From: an uncultured Bacteroidales bacterium
Lineage (GTDB): Bacteria; Bacteroidota; Bacteroidia; Bacteroidales; CAIWKO01
Direction of reading: 5' to 3'
NCBI GenBank assembly: GCA_903913285.1
Contig: CAIWKO010000036.1
Coordinates: 78,691 to 142,690 of the forward strand
DNA length: 64,000 nt
The notes beneath the pieces were generated by a model. That model was not told the origin of the DNA and ran no database searches. It saw nothing but the letters and a program-made list of their open reading frames with translations. The position numbers and the translations under genes are program-made. Below, piece by piece: positions 33,328-42,666 of this stretch (its first letter is position 1; the number at the start of each line of letters is the position of its first letter).

Positions 33328-34729
33328 TTGTTGACTTAATTCGTTAATAAATAAAATTTGTATCTAGATTTTTTTTCTGATGCTATTTTTTTGATTACAA
33401 AAAATTCACAATAACGTTATTAGTAAATTTTTAATTTAAATAAGGCATTATTAAAGTTTATTATGCAGCCTATTATGCTATTTAATAATACTTATATTTT
33501 GTAATGAAAATTTCAAATTACTCCCCTTTTCTACTCTAATAAAAAAATCAAAAACTTTTATCACCAGCTAATTATTAACATTAATATTAGTGATTTAAAC
33601 GTTTGAGTATTCATCAATGTATAAGGGATTATTCTTTTAAGTTTCCATATTGCCTTTAAAAAATAGCGGCCAACTTCGTGCCGTAGTGTCAGACTATTTT
33701 TTTGACATTTTTTCTATCCATTTGTTATAATATTGTTTTTTTTGGTAGGGTTTACTCCAGAAATACTGGCCTAATATATTCCGGAATCTCTGGCACACTC
33801 TACTCTGAAATCGTCACCTGCTTTAGTTTATTATTTTTTGGGTTTTGGCCATTCAGGAATAACGGACCAACTTTGGTGCGAATGCCGGCTGGATTTGGTC
33901 TGGACTTACAACAAGGTTTTATGTGTTTATAAATAATTTGGTTCATGCAAAAAGACGTAATTTACCATACAAAAAGCAAAATAAAACGTATTAATTTGTT
34001 TTAAAAACATTTTAAAGCGCTTTAATATAAAAAAAACAAAGCTTCTTAAAACGTTTTAATACGTTTTAACTCATTTAAACATCTTTCTTAGTTCAATGTA
34101 AACCAAATAATTAATAATAATTGTATTGTTTGGATCAAAAAACCGTATGCCATCAAGATTTATTAAAGCAATCTTATTAAATAGAAAATGTTGATTTTTT
34201 TAATTTAATTCAAATGGCCCTGCCGTTGATCAAAATCAATTCGAATTTACTGGCATACCGTTAATATAAGTGTCAACAAACACAAAATCTTGTTTAGGGT
34301 TCTTTCGCCAACTTTTAAAATTCAAGAACAATGGGCTTCGCTCCTATTATAAAGTCCAAAACTTCATCACGTAATGTATAACGTTTGGCAAAATGATAAC
34401 CCTCAATATTTTTTTCAACTTTGGCGGATTTTAGGTTTTTTTTTACAAAGTTTTTTGATGGCATTTATTATTGGTTACGGAATTCTTCGAAGGAATCGTG
34501 AAATCACCCGTATCTCATATGTGTTGTGAATATTCCTCTATGAATTTTTTTAATTAACTCCCATCTTAAGGGTACTTGAAATACATCTGTTAGCAGAGCA
34601 GAATTTCTTTACGGTAATTTTAATGATCCTTTCCATTGAGATTTGCCAATATGAGGATGTACGCGACATTTATTTCGTCGCGATGGGAGTTCTCATTCAA
34701 AATCTACATTATCCAAAAATGACACACTT
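33328..34729. other. Decayed intergenic region with palindromes and repeats
   Basis: There is no gene that I can support over 1.4 kb. The bases are AT-rich with scraps of open frames that do not look coded. It contains two 14-bp palindromes (next entry), and an imperfect direct repeat of CCAACTT near 33670 and 33867. It looks like old mobile DNA decaying towards the integrase remnant. Confidence 0.5.
33983..34069. repeat. Cluster of 14-bp palindromes and AAAACGT motifs
   Basis: TTAAAGCGCTTTAA (34012-34025) and TTAAAACGTTTTAA (34046-34059) are perfect palindromes. AAAACGTATTAA (33983-33994) and ACGTTTTAA (34061-34069) are related. They may be operators or part of a former origin of the decayed element. 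Confidence 0.5.
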
Positions 34730-35160
34730 TCAATTTATGATTGTTTTTGACTTTCTTTTATAACGCAGTTCGCTGACCATTATGCCAAACGTATCCAAAG
34801 CATTTTGAATATTTATAACAATCAGAAAAAACTTTCCGATTATATATTCCCTATTTTGAATGAAAGTCATATTACCCCACAACAACAATACGATAGAATC
34901 TGTATGGTACGGGCGCACATCAACAGAAATTTAAAAGAAATTGCTGAAACAGCAAAAATTGATATTCATATTATAGCATATGTTGCCAGACATTCAAGGG
35001 CAAATATTCATAAGAAAAAGGCACCAAAACATCGATTATTAATGAATTAATGGGACACCAGACTGAAGAATAATTAAACTGTCTTGATCTTAAAATAATA
35101 TATCAGCATATTCGAATCTATTGACAAAATTGCAACCTATTCAGACGAAGTTGAAATTAT
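34730..35160 (+). pseudogene. C-terminal remnant of a tyrosine integrase
   Basis: An 81-residue open frame at 34805-35050 reads DYIFPILNESHITPQQQYDRI, then NRNLKEIAETAKIDIHIIAYVARHS, a typical integrase catalytic end with an Arg and His of the active site (VARHS). The frame then breaks. After a shift, ELMGHQTEE is readable at about 35045-35075, matching the second active-site box, and no complete Tyr box is intact. The gene is disrupted by frameshifts and stops. It shows that an older mobile element decayed here, next to the intact integrase element. Confidence 0.7.
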
Positions 35161-36111
35161 ATGAATGACCAAGGTGAAACCTCGGTAGATAAAATCCAGC
35201 GGGGTTTTTGGGCTCATTTTCATTTTTCTCATCATTCGCAAATGGGTTATAACTTTTCTTCAACATTATTATTAATTTTGTTTTATAAAATCCATGTTAT
35301 AATAGCCTTTGTGATAACCCAAATATTTTTACTTCAATTGTTATTGACATTTCTGATTGGAAGTTGTTGGATTTATTTTACTGTTTTAGTCGGACATCGA
35401 TTAGGCAGTAAGACCGGAGGATTTATTGGAGGGCTTCCCTCAACGGCATTATTGTCGTTTTTCTTTGTCGGATTAACGCAAACACCTGCAATAGCTTCGT
35501 CTGTTACAACTATATTTCCAATTGCTATGGTAATATCCTGTTTATTTCTGGTGGTGTATGCTTCAATAATTCGCCGGGGTTTTTTGCCTGCAATGATCGC
35601 GGCCTTATGTTTCTGGTTTCTTGCTTCAGGAATCATAGTCCTTTTTCATTGGGATAACTTTCTTCTTAATCTTATAATTTATACAGTTGTAATGGTGTTG
35701 GCATACCTTATTCTTGAAAAATCCCTGTTGATAAAGTCTGTGGCTGTTGATAAAAAAGGTAAGCCTGAAAGATTTCTCTTCGTACGATCATTATTTGGAG
35801 GACTTGCAGTTATGATAACCGTTCTGATAACAAAGACCGGAGGCCATGTGTTAGGAGGTCTTTTTGCCGCTTTCCCTGCCATGTTTATTTCAATACTGGC
35901 AATTTCGTATAAGACTCATGGCATTGAATTTTCGAGGGCGATGACCAAGCCATTAATGGTGACAGGAATGATCAATATTGCAGTATATGCAATTGCGCTC
36001 AGGTATTCGTATCTTCTTACTGGGCTTTATATTGGTACATTATTATCCATAAGTATATCAGGGGTCAGTGCATACCTGACCTATCGTTTTATTTTACCCC
36101 GGATTAAATAG
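35161..36111 (+). CDS. Multi-pass membrane protein, DUF3147/GlpM-like
   Basis: About eight to nine membrane helices are visible in 316 residues. Two halves share a pattern of GSKTGGFIGGLPSTALL and GGHVLGGLFAAFPAMF, like duplicated GlpM/DUF3147 units. The family function is unknown; transport of a small substrate is an inference. The true start is unclear: residues 1-30 look non-coding and a later ATG (35242) or TTG (35338) may be used. Its end overlaps by 18 bases the end of the opposite formyltransferase gene. Confidence 0.7.
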   Translation: MNDQGETSVDKIQRGFWAHFHFSHHSQMGYNFSSTLLLILFYKIHVIIAFVITQIFLLQLLLTFLIGSCWIYFTVLVGHRLGSKTGGFIGGLPSTALLSFFFVGLTQTPAIASSVTTIFPIAMVISCLFLVVYASIIRRGFLPAMIAALCFWFLASGIIVLFHWDNFLLNLIIYTVVMVLAYLILEKSLLIKSVAVDKKGKPERFLFVRSLFGGLAVMITVLITKTGGHVLGGLFAAFPAMFISILAISYKTHGIEFSRAMTKPLMVTGMINIAVYAIALRYSYLLTGLYIGTLLSISISGVSAYLTYRFILPRIK

Positions 36112-37026
36112 GAAGCCTTCAGGGAATGATAAAATATCGCTCCATTTATCTTCGGTAACAGGTTGTAGTATCTTGTTTTTAATTGTTTCCGGGATCATGC
36201 TTTCAAAGTCTATATGGTTTGTCCATCCTGTACCGCCCGATTGAAATTTATCTGTCAGTTCTTTCACAAGATAATATGCAATAGGGCTTAACACTTCGGC
36301 TATTTTATGATAAATAACCAAAGGATCGGCAGATAGTTGGCCATTCGCATCTAGCACATTGACCTCGGGAGATTTGCCGACCACCGTTCCGCCGTCAATT
36401 TCTTCTGAAACATGATGTACAGACCATACCGTTGTTGATGCCTTACGCTGGATCAGGTCTTCAAAAGGAGCAGGACCGGCACCTTGTTTTTTTGTAAGAT
36501 CAGATGGATGGAAATTATAAATACCGTTTGGTGGTAATTGAATAGTGAAGGAATCAATTAATTGTCCGAAAACACAAACAAGGATAACCTCAGGATTCCA
36601 TTTCTTTAAAATCCTGTGAAACGAATCAACTTTAACATCACCTGTATAGACAGGTATTCCATGGACAAGTCCGGATTCAATAATAAGGGTTTCATCAAGA
36701 ACCCTATAGGGAAGATCAAGAATGTTCCACACGCGTTTCTTTAGCGATATTTTTGCTTTGAGGTTTAGCGGATCATCAGTGACTAATCCAACAAGATTTA
36801 ATTTATCCGGATATTTATTCTCAAATTTCTTCAATGTTTCGAGAACAAGGTAGCCAAAGTCCCAACTACCAAAAAGCGCAACCTTTAAGCCTTTCTCAGT
36901 TTTGTTTTTGTTTTCTGGCGGGTTAGGTTCTATAAGACCTCCCCAGCGTGTATCGCTTTCTGACGTATACTTACGACCAGGTTTATTCAATACTACCAAA
37001 TAATCGACGATTTTTTCATTTTCCAT
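36094..37026 (-). CDS. Formyltransferase-like enzyme
   Basis: Residues 47-230 match the formyl transferase N-terminal fold. The catalytic triad Asn-His-Asp is at N171, H173 (YNFHPSD) and D211 (EEIDGG). The donor is probably 10-formyltetrahydrofolate. It is not a standard methionyl-tRNA formyltransferase: residues 1-46 form an unusual N-terminal extension and the C-terminal domain is not the usual beta-barrel. Sugar or amino-sugar formylation or a hydrolase role is possible. It follows an NCS2 permease on the same strand with a 151-base gap. Confidence 0.78.
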   Translation of the reverse strand: MENEKIVDYLVVLNKPGRKYTSESDTRWGGLIEPNPPENKNKTEKGLKVALFGSWDFGYLVLETLKKFENKYPDKLNLVGLVTDDPLNLKAKISLKKRVWNILDLPYRVLDETLIIESGLVHGIPVYTGDVKVDSFHRILKKWNPEVILVCVFGQLIDSFTIQLPPNGIYNFHPSDLTKKQGAGPAPFEDLIQRKASTTVWSVHHVSEEIDGGTVVGKSPEVNVLDANGQLSADPLVIYHKIAEVLSPIAYYLVKELTDKFQSGGTGWTNHIDFESMIPETIKNKILQPVTEDKWSDILSFPEGFLFNPG

Positions 37027-37063
37027 ATAGACATTTATTGAAACAAGTACCAGGACATTTTGG

Positions 37064-37107
37064 AATACCCTCCAATATCTTAATCAAATCTGGAGAATTG
37101 GGGTATT
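37064..37107 (-). terminator. Possible hairpin between the NCS2 permease and formyltransferase genes
   Basis: AATACCC/TCCA at 37064-37074 can pair with TGGA and GGGTATT around 37091-37107, with a loop and an internal bulge. It lies past the stop codon of the permease. Confidence 0.35.
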
Positions 37108-37177
37108 TAAAATGGATGTAACATAACATGATATATGAGTGTTTTGGTGATTATTTCGCTTTCAAAGTTGATTATTT

Positions 37178-38569
37178 TTATTTGTTTAACACTGAATTTT
37201 TGTTGTATGCACCTGCTACTTTTTCATTTTGTTGTATGTTTTTATTTTTCAAACCAATATGGAAAATTTGATTCAAAATGATTGCAAGAAAAGTTGATAA
37301 GGTGAGTGATGATGCAAAGATTGGACTCAGCCAGGATGGAAGTCTGGAATACAGGTCGGGAAGAATGATTGCGCTTAATCCGAAGATAAATGATAGTCCA
37401 ATCACAAACGTTTTCCTTGTGTCTAATTTGCAGTTCTGAATAATTTGAATGCCTGAAATAATCATAAAACAGGTTACAAATATCACTAAAGCACCCATCA
37501 CAGCCGCGGGCATTATTGAGAATATAGCTGTGAATTTTGGTATGAATGCAATTCCAACAAAAATAAATCCGGCATAGACTCCAATAATACGGCTCGTAGC
37601 TGATGTAGCTACTGATAATCCTACGTTACTGGCAGAAGTGTCGGTGGCAACTCCGCCTAAAACACCTGAAATTGTTACACTCAAACCGTCAGCAAGTAAA
37701 CCCTTTCCTATATTTTTCATATCAGGATTGCTCCATTTTTCATCATTGATCTTTTGGCAAGTAATGAGGTTGCCAATTGATTTGAGACTTGAGCAAAGTG
37801 AAACGATTATAAAAGGGATCACCAATCCCAAATCAAATTTATAGCTTAGCAAATGTGTTCCTTTACCTGGTAATGAAAACCAAGGAGCATGTAGAAATGC
37901 TGTATATTCGTTGTGTGAAATAACACCTGTGGCAAAAGACATCGCATATCCAATTCCAAGTCCTATCAATACACAGAATAGTTTCAATTTTCCTTTACCC
38001 CATATATTAAAACCTATCATTGAGAAGAGAGTAACTATTGCTATGATTAACTCTTTCATATTAATAGAATCCCCTGAATAATCAATACCCACAAACTTTG
38101 ACACACCAACGGGTATCAATGAAACAGCAATCATGAGGACAACAAGACCAGTGATTTCAGGAGGGAAAAAAGATCTGAGTTTATATACAATTCTGGAAAA
38201 AAGAACTTCAAATATACCTGTTACTATTGTCATACCATGCATTAATGGGAGTCCACCAAGCGCTGCGGCCTGTATTGAAACAGACAAATAAGAAGGCCCG
38301 TTAAGGTGTGGGCAAAGATAACCTGATCCAATAGGACCTTTATTGAAAGATTGCAATACGGTACCTAAACCTGAAGCTATCATAGAAAAGCAGACCAGTG
38401 ATTGAATGATATCAAAGCTGCCTCCTATCTCATGGGCAATAATCACAGGGATAAACAAACAACTGGACATAGTGAAGACATGCTGTAAACCAAGAATAAA
38501 TGCAATTCTCCATGGCGGCTTATCATCCACACCATATATTAAATTTACAGGTTTTGTTGCCATAGTCAA
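37178..38569 (-). CDS. NCS2-family nucleobase permease (uracil/xanthine type)
   Basis: The 463 residues have about 12-14 membrane helices and the nucleobase-ascorbate transporter signatures: QHVFTMSS, GPIGSGYLCPHLNGPSYL, and a C-terminal half with GLLADGLSVTISGVLGGVATDTSASNVGLSVAT. The Asn-Val-Gly of this last segment is part of the binding site. It probably imports xanthine or uracil by proton symport. It is separated by three bases from the Cache lipoprotein gene, so the two are likely co-transcribed. A second ATG two codons in is an alternative start. Confidence 0.9.
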   Translation of the reverse strand: MTMATKPVNLIYGVDDKPPWRIAFILGLQHVFTMSSCLFIPVIIAHEIGGSFDIIQSLVCFSMIASGLGTVLQSFNKGPIGSGYLCPHLNGPSYLSVSIQAAALGGLPLMHGMTIVTGIFEVLFSRIVYKLRSFFPPEITGLVVLMIAVSLIPVGVSKFVGIDYSGDSINMKELIIAIVTLFSMIGFNIWGKGKLKLFCVLIGLGIGYAMSFATGVISHNEYTAFLHAPWFSLPGKGTHLLSYKFDLGLVIPFIIVSLCSSLKSIGNLITCQKINDEKWSNPDMKNIGKGLLADGLSVTISGVLGGVATDTSASNVGLSVATSATSRIIGVYAGFIFVGIAFIPKFTAIFSIMPAAVMGALVIFVTCFMIISGIQIIQNCKLDTRKTFVIGLSFIFGLSAIILPDLYSRLPSWLSPIFASSLTLSTFLAIILNQIFHIGLKNKNIQQNEKVAGAYNKNSVLNK

Positions 38570-38572
38570 ATA

Positions 38573-39517
38573 TTAAAATTTCTTCCAGATAGATTCCATA
38601 AGAAACAAACTCGAACCAACGATAACAGTATCAGCGTCTGACAACACTTTTCTGGCATATATAATCTTTCTCGATGGATTAACCTGCCCTGGAGCAGGCC
38701 ACATATATGAAACATACACGTTATCTTTTTCCTTCAACTTTTTTTGCATTTCCTGTATAATCAGATTACCTGAATAATCCTTAAAATCAATTACATTTCT
38801 GCCAATATTGGTCGGATAAGAGGGATCTACAAGTAGTCTTCCATCTAAAGTTAGTACGAAAATATAAGTATCATTAAAATAAAAAATGCTTGCTTTATCC
38901 AAAAAGTGAGGATATGATTCCTTTCCTGAACTTTGGATAAGTTTTGCAGCAGAATCAACAATGTCTGAAACAAATGTTACCTCTGTGCGTATATTATATG
39001 TGCCACTACCAATAGCATAGGTTTTGCCATCATGTCCATTCACTCTAACTATATATGCATTTTTCCAGGAAGGGAAAATCTCTCCTGGCTCAGCCCAAAG
39101 GTAATGAATCCATCCATACGGTTTTTTGGTATTGGTAGCTATCGACTGAATAAATTGAACTATCGGCTTTCCATTTATATCAGTAAGCCCTATTTGGTTT
39201 TTACCAACAAGCTCCTTTAAAACAGGATGAAAAACACATACTCCAGATAAGTCATAAATAAAAATGTATCTTGTGCCTGAATACCATTTGCTGTCCTTTT
39301 TAGCAAATTCAACAAATGCATCTTCCCCTTTTTCTGAAAACAGTTCCGCTGCTTCATTAACAAAATTAACCATATCACGAGTTTCCTTAAACTGATACTG
39401 AGTCAAATCAACTTGAGTCTTTGAAACTTTCCCGCAAGAAAGTAATACCAATATACAGAAGTAAAAGGAGGTTTTTATAAAGTATGTGATGTCATTTCTC
39501 ATATACTTAGTTGTCAA
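38573..39517 (-). CDS. Lipoprotein with two single-Cache sensor domains
   Basis: A lipobox (LLSCGK) after a hydrophobic N-terminus marks export and lipidation. Two similar domains follow, each with the pattern YIFIYDLSG...HPVLKELVG and a closing WIHYLWAEPGEIFPSWKNAYI; the second reads YIFVLTLDGRLLVDPSYP and YMWPAPGQVNPSRKIIY. This is the sCache fold, which senses small molecules in the periplasm. There is no signalling part in this protein. It may bind a nucleobase for the adjacent permease or signal to the SpoIIE-type phosphatase two genes upstream. An ATG at 39502 is an alternative start. Confidence 0.8.
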   Translation of the reverse strand: MTTKYMRNDITYFIKTSFYFCILVLLSCGKVSKTQVDLTQYQFKETRDMVNFVNEAAELFSEKGEDAFVEFAKKDSKWYSGTRYIFIYDLSGVCVFHPVLKELVGKNQIGLTDINGKPIVQFIQSIATNTKKPYGWIHYLWAEPGEIFPSWKNAYIVRVNGHDGKTYAIGSGTYNIRTEVTFVSDIVDSAAKLIQSSGKESYPHFLDKASIFYFNDTYIFVLTLDGRLLVDPSYPTNIGRNVIDFKDYSGNLIIQEMQKKLKEKDNVYVSYMWPAPGQVNPSRKIIYARKVLSDADTVIVGSSLFLMESIWKKF

Positions 39518-39575
39518 TTTTAATAGGTAGATTTAACTATAAATGCAGTTTCTTTGTTAAACAAAAATTGATTTT

Positions 39576-39914
39576 TCATTTCATTGAAGCAAACCATTCC
39601 TCAATTGTTGGATAAATTGAAACGATTGTGTCGAACCCACTGATGCGAAAAACTTCCAATATGGTTTCATTCAGGGAACAAAGCGCCAGCGAATTGTTAC
39701 TTTTCTTTGTCTCTTTAGCAAGAATGAGCACAGTGCGTAAACCAGCACTACTGATATATTCGAGCTTTCCAAAATCAATTAATACAGGATGTTCTGATTG
39801 TTGAATCATCGGCATTACTTCTTTTTCAAATTCTACAGATGTTATGGCATCAAGCCTGCCTTCGGTATGAATGATCAGTAATTCTGATATTTTTTCATTT
39901 GTTATTTTCATCAT
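39576..39914 (-). CDS. STAS-domain anti-anti-sigma-type protein (first)
   Basis: The 112 residues match the STAS fold of anti-sigma antagonists such as SpoIIAA, with the conserved phosphorylated serine in DFGKLEYISSAGLRTVL. Phosphorylation by a HATPase kinase and dephosphorylation by a PP2C phosphatase would switch its partner binding. The gene is 10 bases from the phosphatase-kinase gene, which carries both activities in one protein. It would be cytosolic. Confidence 0.88.
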   Translation of the reverse strand: MMKITNEKISELLIIHTEGRLDAITSVEFEKEVMPMIQQSEHPVLIDFGKLEYISSAGLRTVLILAKETKKSNNSLALCSLNETILEVFRISGFDTIVSIYPTIEEWFASMK

Positions 39915-39924
39915 TGTTTTGTTG

Positions 39925-42297
39925 TTAAAATTGGATTATGATTTTGATTTTATTTTTACTATCTTCTCTTTGATAGGTAAAGGCATCAGAAAGGCTCTTG
40001 ACTAAGTGAATTCCCAGCCCTCCAACTTGCCGTTCATTAATATCTGAATTAATATCTGCGCTTTTCTGTGTAATTGGATTAAATTCTTTAGCATCATCAA
40101 TAATTTCGATGCTTATGGTACTTTCATCATACATTAGATTGAGAATAATATCATGCTCAAACGTGTCACTGTATCCATAAAAAATAGTATTTGAAATTAA
40201 TTCTTCAACAACAAGATTGACTTTGTTAAGAACATCAGATGACATTTCCCAATTATTGCACAATTGAGTTATCTTTTCTGATAATGAGGAAAGATTGCCA
40301 ATGGAATTTTTTATTACCATTTGATAATTTTGTGTAGGAACTTTTGAAAGTGGCTTACCTAAATACTTAATAGCAAGTACGCTGATATCGTCTGATTGTT
40401 CTGTACCTTGCGAAAAATCCTTCACATCATCAATAATATGTTGAATAATTTCAAAAGGAGTATGGTTTGCTTGGTTATGGAGTATTTCAGATATTTTTTT
40501 AATTGAATATTGTTGGTCATCAATGTTAAAGGCTTCGCTTACGCCATCAGTGTATAAAAAGATTGTATCGCCCTTTTCAAGCTTGAAAGTGTTCGGATTA
40601 CTACACGTATTTATGCTGATACCAAGAGGTATGCAATGCGTGGTATTTAATTCACTAACAGCCCCATTGCATTTAATAACAAAAGGATAATTGTGTCCCG
40701 CATTAATATATTCCACTTCACCAGTTGATGTATTTAAAATGCCCAAGAAAAGCGTTACAAATAAATTGCCCTCATTATTCTTGCAAAGATAATTATTCAT
40801 AAGATTTATAACACTGCTGGTATTTAACCCTGCAATCTGGTTTTCAGCACGCATGATGGTAGTTGTAATAGCCATAAACAAAGCTGCTGGTGTCCCTTTT
40901 CCGGATACGTCGCCTATTGCAAAGCAAAGACGGACATCGTCAATAAAGAAAAAATCATAAAGATCTCCGCCAACCTCTTTGGCAGGTTCAATAAATCCAT
41001 AAATATCAAATTCTTTTTTTTCAGGGAAAGCGGGAAATTTTCTGGGAATCATACCCATCTGTATTTCACGGGCAATTTTTAATTCACTTTCAATTTTTTC
41101 TTTGGCAGAAGTGGTAAGTCTAAGGTTCTCGATATATTTTTTTAGAGCGGACTGCATATGAGCAAATGATTTATTTAGCGAGCCAACCTCATCATTTGAA
41201 GAACTAGGAGGAATTTCAAAATCAAAATCACCTTCTGCAAATTTATTGGCAGCAATTGAAAGCTTTCTTAGCGGACTTGTGATAGAACGGGAAATAAAAA
41301 TTATCACAAGACAAATAAAAAACAATCCTCCCAACCCAAGGAACATAACCCGTATAAAAAGATTATTTACATCTTTCATAAACTCATCTACCGGAAAAAC
41401 GACACCGACTGACCAGCCATTTAATGAAACAGGGGCATATGCAATCCTACTAAGTTTATTGTATTTTATGTTATAATATTCTGTATCAGCAAAACTTGAT
41501 TCTCCTTTGACCATATCTCTCCCAATTACACGCATCTCGGATGATTTCTGTGCATCAGCAATACTGAAGATTGTTTCGTTAATAATTAGCTCCTTAATTG
41601 GATGTGAAATATAAGTACCCTTTTTCGAAATCATAAAAGCATAACCTGTCTTATATACCTTAATCGATTCGAAGTATTCACGCAGCAAATTCAGTGATAC
41701 ATCAGCAGTTAGAATTCCGATGAAATATTTTTTTCCGTTCTTTTCCCTATATAGAGGAACCGAATAAGTTGACATGATTACATTTCCTCCACCTTTATCA
41801 TAATATGGCTCGCTCCACATAGGACGATTTATTTCTTTTGGTATTTTATACCAATCCATAATAAAATAATCGTATTGCTCATTTCCTAAGCATTTGAATT
41901 CAATTTCTTTTTTGTTCCGATAGTAATAGGGTGCATAATATTTCTTTGTTGAATTAAAATAGAATGGTTCATATGCAATACAAGCGCCATAGATTTCAGA
42001 ATTGTTTTCCACTTCCATTTTTAAAATCCTATTTATCTCTGCTTCCGAATAGCTGCTGTCTTCGATTATCTTTGAAAAATTATTTGGTATTTCCTGAACA
42101 GAACCAAGGATTTTTTCCGCTTTATAGACTATGTTCTTCGTAATTAGTTCGGCATTAAGCTTTAAATTTTTCTCAACCATCTTTTTGGAAATATCGTAAT
42201 TGTCAAGAAAAATGAGCGTAAAAATTATTGCAACACTTAAAAAAATAAAAATAATAAGTTTAAAAGTAAGTCCTCGCTTATTTTTTATTCGTTTCAT
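39925..42297 (-). CDS. Cache-HAMP-PP2C (SpoIIE) phosphatase fused to an RsbW-like HATPase
   Basis: Parts in order: transmembrane helix (12-30), extracellular Cache domain (35-300, WYKIPKEINRPMWSEPYYD), second helix (about 315-338), HAMP (340-395), SpoIIE/PP2C phosphatase (420-640; EVGGDLYDFF, DVSGKG, FLYTDG, SDDISVL) and a C-terminal HATPase (660-790; VVEELISNTIFYGY, VGGLGIHLVKSL). The 790-residue protein joins a receptor, a phosphatase and a kinase domain. It would convert a periplasmic signal into the phosphorylation state of the STAS proteins encoded on both sides. The signal is unknown. Confidence 0.92.
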   Translation of the reverse strand: MKRIKNKRGLTFKLIIFIFLSVAIIFTLIFLDNYDISKKMVEKNLKLNAELITKNIVYKAEKILGSVQEIPNNFSKIIEDSSYSEAEINRILKMEVENNSEIYGACIAYEPFYFNSTKKYYAPYYYRNKKEIEFKCLGNEQYDYFIMDWYKIPKEINRPMWSEPYYDKGGGNVIMSTYSVPLYREKNGKKYFIGILTADVSLNLLREYFESIKVYKTGYAFMISKKGTYISHPIKELIINETIFSIADAQKSSEMRVIGRDMVKGESSFADTEYYNIKYNKLSRIAYAPVSLNGWSVGVVFPVDEFMKDVNNLFIRVMFLGLGGLFFICLVIIFISRSITSPLRKLSIAANKFAEGDFDFEIPPSSSNDEVGSLNKSFAHMQSALKKYIENLRLTTSAKEKIESELKIAREIQMGMIPRKFPAFPEKKEFDIYGFIEPAKEVGGDLYDFFFIDDVRLCFAIGDVSGKGTPAALFMAITTTIMRAENQIAGLNTSSVINLMNNYLCKNNEGNLFVTLFLGILNTSTGEVEYINAGHNYPFVIKCNGAVSELNTTHCIPLGISINTCSNPNTFKLEKGDTIFLYTDGVSEAFNIDDQQYSIKKISEILHNQANHTPFEIIQHIIDDVKDFSQGTEQSDDISVLAIKYLGKPLSKVPTQNYQMVIKNSIGNLSSLSEKITQLCNNWEMSSDVLNKVNLVVEELISNTIFYGYSDTFEHDIILNLMYDESTISIEIIDDAKEFNPITQKSADINSDINERQVGGLGIHLVKSLSDAFTYQREDSKNKIKIIIQF

Positions 42298-42361
42298 CTG
42301 ACTGCTTATTTGACAAAAAGGTTTCTGAATTTATAATTATTTTTTTGAGTACTAGAAATGG

Positions 42362-42655
42362 TTATCCAATATTAATAATTTCTGTCAAATTAGCTATTTT
42401 AAACACCTTCATTACTGAGGGATTAACATTTTTAATTACAAAATTTTCTTTACTTACAGCTTTGACAATTTTTATGACTATCCGCAAAAAAGAAGAAGAT
42501 ATATAATCCACTTCCTGCATATCAATTACTACAGAAGTAATATCCTCTATCATGTTTTCGTTAATTTCATTTTCAAGCACAGAGGTGTTCAAAGTGTCAA
42601 TTTTACCACTTAAAATACATGTTAACAGCTTGCCGTTTCTTTCATATTTATTCAT
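42362..42655 (-). CDS. STAS-domain protein (second)
   Basis: At 97 residues this is a minimal STAS domain with the serine motif DMQEVDYISSSFLRIVIKI. It is similar in kind but not close in sequence to the other STAS protein, so they may have different partners. It starts 11 bases after the aldehyde dehydrogenase gene, so the dehydrogenase is probably co-transcribed with the signalling genes. Confidence 0.85.
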   Translation of the reverse strand: MNKYERNGKLLTCILSGKIDTLNTSVLENEINENMIEDITSVVIDMQEVDYISSSFLRIVIKIVKAVSKENFVIKNVNPSVMKVFKIANLTEIINIG

Positions 42656-42666
42656 ATTATAATGAT

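Noticed and set aside
33702..33932. 76-codon open frame on the + strand in the decayed region
   Set aside because: Composition is hydrophobic and random, no start signal, and the surrounding sequence is decayed. I see no reason to call it a gene.
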